64,000 nucleotides of DNA from Agriotes lineatus (taxonomy: Eukaryota; Arthropoda; Insecta; Coleoptera; Elateridae): assembly GCA_940337035.1 (NCBI GenBank), contig CALNHX010003316.1, forward strand, positions 89,102 through 153,101, given 5' to 3'. Of this stretch, positions 45,311 to 54,774 are shown one piece after another. Under the pieces are notes generated by a model. It searched no databases. It was not told where the DNA came from and saw only the letters and a list, made by a program, of their open reading frames with translations. Both the position numbers and the translations under genes were made by a program. Positions within the stretch are counted from its first letter, which is position 1; each line of letters begins with the position of its first letter.

Positions 45311-45880
45311 GTAGTCTAATATGTGTAACTTTTTAACTCAGATTATTATGCCCTAGTTTTCTTAATAATTTTCCTATTTTCTATGCATTTTTTTTCAACA
45401 AAAACCGTATTTCAATTAAAACATCAAAAACAACGTTGAATTTGACTTTTACCCCTTAGTTTTAAACCGTAACTTCTAACTCAGATTTTCCCAAAACATC
45501 AATTTTTTAGGAAAATGAGTCGATTTTCAAGTTTTAGTCGTTGAAGTTTGTTGAGTTTGAAAAACAGTCCATTGAGGTATTTTCAAAAAACACAAAAAAT
45601 TGAGAAAATGACCTGTTTTTAAGCCCATTTTATCTATTGAAACATCAATTTTTTATGAAAACTACCCTATTTTTTATGGTCTTTTTAAAAATGTGAGCCA
45701 GATTTTTATGCCAAAAATATGGAAAACTAACCCTTTTTTTATGATTTCTTAAAAAATGTGAGCCAGACGTAACAACTGAATCTGTGGTTCTTGTTGAAAA
45801 AAATGCATAGAAAATAGGAAAATGACTAAGAAAACAGGCATAATAATCTGAGTTAGAAAGTTACACATATTAGACTACTA
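45311..45880. mobile_element. 570-bp MITE with ~100-bp inverted repeats
   Basis: gtagtctaatatgtgtaact (45311) is inverted at 45861-45880, and the match extends inward through attattatgcc, cttaataattttcctatttt and ctatgcattttttt, about 100 bases in all. The flanks ctaa and taaa allow a TAA target duplication, as in PIF/Harbinger elements. No coding capacity. Confidence 0.75.
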
Positions 45881-46182
45881 AAATTGAAAATCAATTAGCT
45901 TTCCAAGTCTATATCAAACAAAATAAAGAACCGTCTAACACATTTTTGTGGAAATTTAAAAAAAGCCTTGAATCATAAAAATCAAGGACTAATTAAACTG
46001 GCGTGGAAATTTTAAAAATCGAATTTCATAAAAATTAGAGTTATTATTTAAAAAATGATTTACTAACCCACAACTATAGAAATATCATGAACAAATAACG
46101 AAAACAGTTTTTTTGAAAAAAATATATAAGTAATTTATTTTTTTATGCATATACATACATATTTTGATTTAACAATTTATTC

Positions 46183-46873
46183 TTAACTACCTGATGAAGA
46201 CGGGGATGAATTAGCAGAATCGCTGCTGCAAAAAAGCATAATAATTAGTGGGAAATGATGTAAAATTCAATTGGCAACAGAAAAAACATGATTTTATCTG
46301 TAACTTACAAAACTTCTTGACATAGGTACCGATATCTAATGTATGATATTCAACTACCCATTTTCATACTTTATTAAAAACATTTTTTTCTGAGCTCCAA
46401 TAAAAAAATTTATAACTCTTGATAACAATACCTTTCTGGCGTGATATAACTTATGAACCGATCTCGACTGTCTGGAGTTGGGAAGCGTAGTTCAACACGA
46501 TGAATGGCATTAAGTGGGGTCATATGGATACGGAGTACCACTCGACCCTGTGGAATTTGCTGGTAGGGCATTATTATGTTTTCTTATGGTATGAGTTCCC
46601 TTTCCTCGTTATCAGGCCAGTAAAATATTAATGTCTGGACGGCGTCGTTCAATTCAATATTTATCACTCTTTCTGATGGATTTTCTTCATTGTCAAGAAA
46701 CCATTTACATCCGACCCCGCTAATCATGTTACGGTTCTTTAATTTTGGCTTTTGGAAACTACAAATAAATACCTTGATATACTGCCGGGATTTAATTCAT
46801 TAAATATCGCTTACCTGCTATGATACAAAGAACAGCTTTTATCTATACTGTAACTTTTTATTAAGGCAGACAT
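46183..46873 (-). CDS. unrecognised three-exon gene inside the ABCC intron, one in-frame stop
   Basis: Minus strand. Exon 1 46873-46815 (ATG; MSALIKSYSIDKSCSLYHS), donor gtaagc; exon 2 46758-46432 after tttgtag, donor gtattg; exon 3 46225-46183 after ttttttgcag, ending in TAA. Both introns are in phase 2 and the total, 429 bases, is a multiple of three (142 residues). Exon 2 reads KNRNMISGVGCKWFLDNEEN, SERVINIELNDAVQTLIFYW, RVVLRIHMTPLNAIHRVELR and DSRDRFISYITPE; exon 3 is a Ser-rich tail (SDSANSSPSSSG). One TAA interrupts codon 78 (46584-46586). No family is recognised. It runs divergently from a Harbinger-like transposase start at 47729, so it could be the accessory gene of such an element, or a small cellular gene. 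Confidence 0.5.
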
Positions 46874-46934
46874 TTTAAAGCTGCTTTCGAATTGAGTGCA
46901 ACTAGCACTGGTGCAATTGACTCTGGGGTGAGTT

Positions 46935-47081
46935 GCTTTGTAATTCGAACAGACCTTAGGTTACTCTCGCGTAAAATACATAACCTAACTAATTTGCTTT
47001 TGAATTGAACGTTTAAAATAAGGGCGGTATATACAGACTGCGCTCAAAATAGATTTAAAGAACTTAATTCGTAGTTAAAAG
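46935..47081. repeat. block A, first copy of a duplicated segment
   Basis: tgtaattcgaacagac.. to ..cgtagttaaaagttta; nearly identical to 48764-48911. In this copy it is separated from block B (47712) by a minisatellite-bearing stretch. Confidence 0.85.
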
Positions 47082-47104
47082 TTTATCCTTTATCTAATAG
47101 ACGT

Positions 47105-47650
47105 GTCTGTCTGGGACGCTGTTTTGTCCAGGACGCTGTTTCAGCAGCCAAACCGTAAGAGATAGAGAAAAAAGTTATTAAAGTTATATGTTTGGAATGG
47201 TCATGTCAGCCCAGGAACCGAATTTCAGTCACGTGACACTTCCGGTTTTCGAGAAATCACGTGATTTCCGTCTGTCCGGGACGCTGTTTTGTCCGGGACG
47301 CTGTTTTGTCCGGGACGCTGTTTTGTCCGGGACGCTGTTTCAGCAGCCAAACCGTAAGAGATAGAGAAAAAAGTTATGAAAGTTATATGTTTGGAATGGT
47401 CATGTCAGCACAGGAACCGAATTTCAGTCACGTGACACTTCCGGTTTTCGAGAAATCACGTGATTTCCGTCTGTCCGGGACGCTGTTTTGTCCGGGACGC
47501 TGTTTCAGCAGCCAAACCGTAAGAGATAGAGAAAAAAGTTATTAAAGTTATATGTTTGGATGGCCATGTCAGGTCAGGAACCGAATTTCAGTCACGTGAC
47601 ACTTCCGGTTTTCGAGAAATCACGTGATTTCCGTCCGTCCGTGACGCTGG
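47105..47650. repeat. minisatellite, period about 163 bp with an 18-bp subrepeat
   Basis: Units start with gtctgtccgggacgctgttt at about 47105, 47268 and 47467, with a fourth beginning near 47630. The first and third are about 163 bases; the second is 36 longer because it carries two more copies of the 18-base subrepeat (gtccgggacgctgtttt). Each unit contains cacgtgacacttccgg and a cacgtgattt. It is inserted between blocks A and B. Confidence 0.9.
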
Positions 47651-47711
47651 TCCGTCCGGGACGGTCTTTTTTGTTTTATTAAATGAGACATTTGTCTCAC
47701 TGGACTGCTAG

Positions 47712-47871
47712 TTGAAATATAATTAAAAATGAAATTAAAGACATTTCTGTTAATTACAGTAAATTGCGACTCGGATTCATCCAGTGAAAGTCAGCGGATG
47801 AAAATAATGAAAATTGAGGATTTTGTCGAACAGATCTTGCCCCGTTATGACGATAAAACATTCCAATTGTA
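47712..47871 (+). pseudogene. Harbinger-like transposase N-terminus, block B, first copy
   Basis: From ATG 47729 the frame reads MKLKTFLLITVNCDSDSSSE then IEDFVEQILPRYDDKTFQL, a typical HARBI1-like start (acidic Ser-rich lead, then I.NFVE..P..S...F..HFR). At 47872 it runs into the 3' tail of a LINE. HARBI1-like proteins descend from PIF/Harbinger nucleases. Confidence 0.65.
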
Positions 47872-48763
47872 TGTATGTATGTCCAGCACTTCAGGCCTGA
47901 AGGCCTATGGCTTGAATTATTTCCTTCCACCTTTTCCTGTCTTTGGTACATGCTTCCCAGTTTCTGACGTTTAGCTCTCTTAGGTCCTCCTGTACGTCTT
48001 CCCACCACGTTCTTCTCGGTCTTCCCCTCCTGTTATTACCTCTTAACTGTTGATCAAACATACGCCTTGACAGCTCGTCCTCATTTAGCCTTGATATGTG
48101 TCCCAGCCACCTCAATCTGCTACGTTTGGCATGGTGTACTATACTTGGTTCCCTGTATATTTCTGTCAGCTCTGCGTTATATCTTCGCTTCCATATGCTT
48201 CCCTGTTTAACACCTCCAAATATACATCTCAATATTCTACGCTCCCAAACTTCTAGCTTCCTTTGGTTTTCTTGTGTTAAAACCCACAACTCGCTACCAA
48301 ACAGCACTACTGGCCTTATCACCGTTTTATAGAGCCTTAGTTTTACAGTACGCGACACATTTTTCGACCTGAGTAATTTCTTATAGCTCCCGACACATTT
48401 AGACCCGGCTACTATGCGCCTTTCTATCACCTCGTCATAGTTACAGTCATTTGGTATTTCCACTCCAAGATACACTACACTTTTTTTCTTTTCGAATTCC
48501 CAACTCTTCTCCGATCTTGCACTTTCGATTTTTAACACTTCTGCCGTGTGGCCTCGCCTGGTACCCAATATTATGAACTCGGTTTTTGCTTCATTGATCT
48601 CCAGGCCTACTCCTCTTGCACTACTTTCTAAGCTGATAAATAGCTCTTTCAGCTCCTCCTTTGTTTTGGCTAGCAAAACTAGGTCATCCGCGTACGCAAT
48701 ACACTGATGTGAGTTTCCTAGCATGTTGTATCCCATTTTGATTCTGTTTTTTCTTACAATTCT
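47872..48763 (-). mobile_element. 5'-truncated RTE-like LINE with (TACA)n tail
   Basis: Minus-strand frame 48736-47891 of 281 residues: QCIAYADDLVLLAKTKEEL (catalytic YADD), LEINEAKTEFIILGTRRG, SVVYLGVEIPND, LFGSELWVLTQENQRKLEVW, RRGRPRRTWWEDVQEDLREL. The reverse transcriptase C-terminal half is uninterrupted. The tail on the left is catacatacata. The insertion lies exactly between block B (ending 47871) and a second copy of blocks A and B (48764-49074). Confidence 0.85.
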
Positions 48764-49108
48764 TTGTAATTCGAACAGACGTTAGGTTACTCTCGCGTAA
48801 AATACATAACCTAACTAATTTGCTTTTGAATTGAACGTTTAAAATAAGGGCGGTATATACAGACTGCGCTCAAAATAGATTTAAAGAACTTAATTCGTAG
48901 TTAAAAGTTTATTGAAATATAATTAAAAATGAAATTAAAGACATTTCTGTTAATTACAGTAAATTGCGACTCGGATTCATCCAGTGAAAGTCAGCGGATG
49001 AAAATAATGAAAATTGCGGATTTTGTCGAACAGATCTTGCCCCGTTATGACGATAAAACATTTCAATTGCATTTTAGAATAAGCAGAAAGATTGTCAATA
49101 TTTCGTAG
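48764..49108 (+). pseudogene. second copy of blocks A+B with Harbinger-like transposase start
   Basis: 48764-48911 repeats block A and 48914-49074 repeats block B, here joined directly without the minisatellite. From ATG 48929 the frame repeats the HARBI1-like start and goes on to FQLHFRISRKIVNIS-stop (49108). One substitution (gag to gcg) separates the two copies in the coding part. Confidence 0.75.
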
Positions 49109-49740
49109 ACAGCACAGTACAAATACCGATTATTTTAGTCTTTTAGTCAAAAAGGCGTTTAAATCTGACAGCTGATTCTAAATAACACAACAGCGCATGC
49201 CAGGGCTTGTTGCACCGCAAATTTTCATTGGTGATTAAGGGCGCAGGGGAGGGAAGACTAGCGTTAGTTACTCCAAAAATTATGTTGTAATTCGAACGCG
49301 AGGTAACTTGCTCTGGTGCCCTCCAGACTCCAGAGCACTCTAATCTCTAGTTAATCATGATATAAATACAAGGGTATGCTCAAGCGCAGCTTTTCTTAAC
49401 GACCAATGTGAAAGCGTGAACCAGACTACGTCATCAATAGGCGGCAATTTGAAAGTTACGTTTTAAAAGTCTCCCGGAAAAATCGTATTTTGCATTTGTC
49501 AGGGTCAAGTTAATGGCGAAATGGAGGGAAATCGTACGCAATTGTAATAAATGCTATTTTTCGTGTGAATAATACGGGGTTTTATTGATTCTCGTAAATT
49601 ATAACTCTTTTCCGCACCACCACTGAGGTAGTCTCAAGCGCATTTTTTTTACGTGGTATCCCCAGTAGGTATAATCCACGGGCCTGAGGAAGTGTTTTTA
49701 GGTCTGAGCATGTCCTCGCTGAATAAAATTGTCAATTAGT
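49109..49740. other. no gene seen
   Basis: Contains tgtaattcgaac again near 49287, as at the start of block A, but in other surroundings. Otherwise nothing recognisable. Confidence 0.4.
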
Positions 49741-50225
49741 CTTACATATAAAAACCCACACAGGAGAAAAACCTTATAGTTATTCTATTCGTGATTATAA
49801 AACTGCACGAAAAAGCTATTTAAGTGTACATATACAAACTCACACAGAGGAGAGACCGTATAGTTGTTCTTACAGCCCCTTAAACAGATTTGCTGTATTA
49901 TACAATTCCTTAAATGCCGACGTCGACATATTTGCTATGACCTTGTCAATGTTTAAGTCTAGAATTTATACATATTTTTGTTCTTCTTAATTTCAGTTTC
50001 TAATCATTTTATTCAGTATTTCCTTGTTTTTTTTTACTATTACTTATGTTAAATTGAATTAATTTTTAAGTTTGTTATCTTGTATAAATTGTAGTGGGCA
50101 ATTCACTGGGCTTAGCCTGTTTTTGCCCCAAAGAACAAAATAAATAAATAAATAAATAAATTTGTGATTATAAAACTGCACGAAAACGCGATTTAGTTGG
50201 ACATTCAAGAATCCACACAGAAACA
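49741..50225 (+). pseudogene. decayed C2H2 zinc-finger remnants
   Basis: At about 49743 the frame reads HIKTHTGEKPYSYS, then DYKTARKSYLSVHIQTHTEE and RPYSCS: two inter-finger linkers (TGEKPY, TEERPY) and zinc-binding His, but with several Cys replaced (for example Tyr). At about 50163-50220 a related finger reads CDYKTARKRDLVGHSRIHTE. The two are separated by (taaa)n-rich DNA near 50140. Such fingers bind DNA in intact proteins; this copy could not fold normally. Confidence 0.65.
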
Positions 50226-50382
50226 AGAATTTCATTTACTTACATGTAGATGCATTTGTGTTTTCTTTGCATACTGCAAGCCATTGTTCAGAAATTACTT
50301 CATTCTTTGGAAACCTGAAGTAACTCACTTTTCTATGATTCCTGGTGATATTCCTGCAGCCCTTTACACTACCATTCTTCAC

Positions 50383-52390
50383 TTACTGAGTATAAAGACG
50401 GCACCCTGAACTCCCTATATTTGGCCTCAACCCGTACTGGTTATCCTCTAGCGTATTTTCTATCTGCCTCCTTATTGTTTTTTCTAGAATTCTTGCAAAT
50501 GTTTTTGCTACCGTACTGAGCAGTGTGATTCCTCTATAATTCTGGCATTCTTTTGTGTCCCCTTTTTTAAAAATTGGTGTAATTACTCCTTTCTGCCAGT
50601 CCTCCAGTGCTTGTCCTGTACTCATTACTTTGTTGAAAAGGTTTGTAATGTGCGCCCTTGTTCCTTTTGATGTTGCTTTTAGCATTTCTGCTGTTATTTG
50701 GTCATGTCCTGGTGCTTTTCCTGCTTCTTCTCTCACTTCTTCTGTTGTAATGTCGCCTTCTTGGTTTCACTCTTGTACTCGCTCTTCTTTTGTTACTATT
50801 GTTCTCTTTCCTTCTTTTTCTAGGTCTAGGTCTCCACCTTTCCATTGTCTCTTCTTCGTTTGTTAGGTTCTCTCCCTTTTCATCTTTAATATTGTTTAAA
50901 GTTGGTCTTTTTCCTTTTCTCATATTTCTCATCATACCGTAGAATAACTTTTGATTTTATTTATATGCCCTTTCCATTTTTCCCTGAAGTCTCTTCAAGT
51001 TCTTTGTTTTTCTTCTTTTATGGTTCTCTTCACTTGTCCTTTTTCTATTTTGTATTCTTCGTAATCTTCTTGTTTTCCTGAACTTAACTACTTCTTCCAT
51101 TTATCTTTTTTACTTTTTATTGCTGTTCTCACTCTGTCCGTCTATCAATGTGTTCTTTTAATATATCTGTTTGTTATTTTTGTGGTTTCACAACTCTCTT
51201 CAGCTGCTTCTAAAATTGCCTTTTTCAGTTTTCCCCACATTTCTTCTATTGGTCCTTCTTTTTCCGTATACCTCAGCTTTTGCTCCATTCTCTTTTGGAA
51301 CTGTTGCTTTATTTTCGGTTCTTTTAGTCTGTAACTTTGTATCTTTTTTTAATTATTTTTCTTTTTTTTCCTGTTTTTGTACATTTCTGTTCTTTATTAT
51401 CATTATTGTTACCATAAAGTGGTCGCTTCCTATTTCGGGTCTTCTTTTTACTTTTACGTCTCGAACTCTGGGTCTAACCTGTCTACTAAATATGAAGCAA
51501 TCTCTCATTTCTGCTTTTCCTCTCTCGTTATTCTATGTATTTCATTGTGCATAAAGTGCACGTTTTCTATTACTAGTTCATTTTCGATACATAACTCCAG
51601 TAGTCTTTCCTCGTTTTTTCTGCGTGTTTTCCTAAGCACCAGTCAAATCTGTCGTTCTTATTTCCCACTCTCCCATTCATATCTCCTATGATAATGACTG
51701 GATTGTTGTAGTTGTCTATTTGTTGTTGCATTTCACTGAAAAACATATCCTTTTCTTCTTTTTTATCATCTTTATTTGGCCCGTGTGCTGTTATTATCAT
51801 GTATTTCCCTTTTCCTTCTTCCTCTTTTGTGATACACGCTACCCCAGCTTGTGCATGCTCTTCCTGCTTGACCCCTGACCAGTACATCCAATATCCGTTT
51901 GGTAGTTTCTGCAGTCCTTTACCTTTCTTTTCTGTTTCCGTTACCCCTACATAATCTATCTTTGTCTTTCTTATTTTCTGTGTTATTTCTTCTTCTTTAT
52001 TTTTTAGGCTGTTCACATTCCATATTCCCATTCTAATTATGCTCTCTTCTTTTCCTTTATTCGTCGTCCTATTCGTTGTCGAGTTCGTCTTTCTGTTTCC
52101 ATCCTCAGTGGGTGTTCGTACTTTTTTGCGGTCTGGTCGTCCTTCCTAATCAGACTTCCTCCTTCCTTTTCGGACCATTCATATTTTGTGTTATTTACCT
52201 CTAACTTCTTATATCCCACTCTGGTCTTCTTTCCTTTCTCCCTCTCTCCTCTAGCTACCTTTCTTATTGCAGCTTGCACTTTCTGCTCTTCTTGTGTCAG
52301 ATCACTCTCTATATATTGTAATGGTCTTATGCCTAAGGCTCTACTCTGCTTGCAGTACAGTTTAGAAAACAAGTCAATAAGCACCGAGTT
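50383..52390 (-). pseudogene. RTE-like LINE fragment: ORF1 end, endonuclease, partial RT
   Basis: Minus strand: ORF1 end with TRVGYKKLEVNNTKYEWSEK (52384-52037), endonuclease with GIWNVNSLKNKEEEITQKI, YVGVTETEKKGKGLQ, YWMYWSGVKQEE and VIIIGDMNGRVGN (52031-51573), a broken linker, then reverse transcriptase APGHDQITAEMLKAT and GVITPIFKKGDTKECQNYRG (50736-50383). It ends before the catalytic box. The family is that of 531-3596. Confidence 0.8.
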
Positions 52391-54090
52391 GGGGTGTTTT
52401 ATGTAACTGCAATACTAAGCTTAAATTTCATTCAGTAAATGCAAATGGAAAAGAGATGTCAGTATTAATAAATTAATTGAGTAGGGAACGCAAACAGCAA
52501 AGCTTGTTTTTCAAAGGGTTGAAGTCGAAGTTCAAATTAATTAAATATTAGGTTTGGGCAGAATGAATAGCTAAACCAAAAGAAATGAATAATCACAAAA
52601 AGGTTTGCTATGTGCAGGTCAATGAAGCGTAGATTTCAATATAGCTAAGTAGGTCAAGTTGTGAACAATCTACAAAGGTATAAGAAGCCAGGAAAATAAT
52701 AATGTTGCAACTAGCAATTAAGAAGGCACGTATAAAGACATAAAATAGCAATTGTGAGAAGCAGACAAGATAGGATAAAGCAAGGGAAAAGTAGACAGCA
52801 AGACAAGAGAAACAGCGAGTGAAAAGAAGACAGATGGACATCGAAAGCATTTATGAAGGAAGTGAACTCTTTAAAAGGATCAGTGCAATTACGCGGGTGA
52901 ACAAAGCAAAGCAAATAATAAAACGTGTAGACATTTTAACAATTAAAAATGTGGACAATATTTTAGATATAAGAATTTGTAAGTAAATTTATTTCAAAGT
53001 GTAATTGATTTGAACTTGGCTTATTTCAGTTTGTATAGTATTAGTTTAGCATTTGTTTATAGCGGACTTCAGGAGATAACGCTTGAATAAATTATAAGGT
53101 TGACATGTAGATTTGTGCTCCATATTTAATTGAAGTTTTTACATAATAAATAATCATTTTTATCTACAATAATTTTATCATTGCGTTAAGTAAGTGGTCT
53201 AGTTCATATGGGAATGTTTGTGGCAATTTCCGCAACAAAAAAGTTTTTATTTCACCAAGAGCATTTCCGAGGGCTGCAGTAGCGAGCCACTTCCAGATTA
53301 CGAAACAGAATTGCAGCCGAAAATAAGGTCCAGAGCCAGCGTTTTCCACTGCGACGCATCAGGCAGGAGTGCAGAACACCGACCAGCAGTACAAACACCG
53401 GGAGAAACCGTTGCAGAAGAAGATACTAGCGGGGCCCCTTTCCGATTACCGAACGAAGACACCTCAAAGTTTAAGGTACTGTAACCAGCTAAATATCAGT
53501 GTGAGCATCCACAAATTTGTGTGCATGCGAGACAATACCGTACTGAACAAGATTCAAGCATCTTCAAGCCTCCAGCGAAAGTGCTTTTCAAATTATTAAC
53601 CAGAGTCCAAGTGTGAGGTTAGGTGGAGATTAAACAATTGCAGAAATTCAATAGGCGTCCCTGCTGACGTCATAAGACAAATTAATTCCTGAAAGAAATG
53701 AGAATAATAACCGCCAAAGCACTACGATTTAAATAAATACTTCTTCAAATGTTCACAAATTTGATTTTTAAAGTCAACAACGCTTGCAGCACAATACGAA
53801 CCATTTTTTATAATTTTGACAGCAGTGCATACATTTGCGACTGCGTATTTGGAACTAATCCGGGTGGCCAGTGGCGCACCAGTTTAAGTAAAAATTCACA
53901 AATTATTAGGAATTCACCCCTGGGAATAGAGTTGATCGTCTACCGAGCTAGCGTTACAATAATAAATTGCAGATAAATAAAAATACAAAACAGGATTATT
54001 TTAATCAGTTTAAGTCTTACTTTAAATTTAAAAAACCATATCAATTAAATAGCCAACTCAAAGTGGAGCTTTCAAAGCAATCCATCTCAA
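52391..54090. other. DNA between two pieces of LINE ORF1, no gene named
   Basis: A GC-richer patch at about 53220-53480 is open on both strands (minus: LGNALGEIKTFLLRKLPQTF) but not recognised. The flanking LINE ORF1 pieces overlap in homology, so this is either an insertion or the border between two copies. Confidence 0.3.
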
Positions 54091-54720
54091 TATATCTCCT
54101 GTTGCCCTAGTCTTCTTTTTTTCTTAGCACCTTAACTTTTTGCCGAAAGTGTCTAATTTTACCACTATGATCTTTGCCTCCTATCCCATCTCGTAAGCTT
54201 GCTCTATGTCTGTATGTACCCCTATTTCATTTTTCAAAAATTCCTTTGTTTCTTGTTTTATGTTCTCTTTTCTAAATTCCTTTCCCCTTATGATAATATT
54301 CTTTTTCTTTTCTTTTATTTCCTGGTATTCTACCTTTATCTTCATGTATTCGATTTCCGTTTTTAATTTGAATTTTTCTTTCTGCCATTCTACCTCCTTC
54401 TTTATGCTGTTGATGAATTTGCTTGTATTGCTGCTATCTGTTTCGATAGCCCTTCCATTAGTTTTTCAAGCTATTCCATGCCTATACTGCGCTCTCTTCC
54501 GTCTGCTCTACTGGTTCAGATTTCTTTAGAAGTGGTGATCTCAGTACTTTCTTGTTCGTTTGAAACACTTCTTCATTTTTTCCTTTGTCCTTCCCTGTTG
54601 TTGATGCCTTTTTCTTTTGTTTCAAAATTCTGTTTCTGATCCTATGCTACTAACTCTATTTCTCTCTTCTGACAATTATTTTCTACTGTTTATTTTGTTT
54701 TTTTTTGCGTCTCCTTCACC
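54091..54720 (-). pseudogene. LINE ORF1 N-terminal fragment
   Basis: The minus strand, in broken frames, reads KNIIIRGKEFRKENIKQETK and LKNEIGVHTDIEQAYE, like the ORF1 at 19990-19900 (RKNNIVIKGASIQKNIKEG). Many stops. It probably belongs to the LINE at 50383-52390. Confidence 0.55.
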
Positions 54721-54774
54721 TATATGTTATGTCTTGTTTGAAAACTACTAATGCGTTTAAAATCTGCATTACAG

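Larger units (their letters stand above)
44775..54774 (+). other. 10-kb intron of the ABCC gene filled with mobile DNA
   Basis: Donor gtacgt at 44775 and acceptor ttacag ending 54774. The split codon (cgc aa + g) reads RK then LEISNVRVTSYIRG, as expected in ABCC4-type proteins. Other introns in the gene are 46-60 bases, so nearly all of this length comes from insertions listed separately. Confidence 0.85.

Noticed and set aside
47105..47650. CRISPR-like array
   Set aside because: Units are about 163 bases, near-identical throughout with no unique spacers, and the setting is eukaryotic; it is a minisatellite.
53164..53484. opposing frames at 53.2-53.5 kb as a gene
   Set aside because: No motif and no consistent splice sites; kept only as a remark on the stretch.
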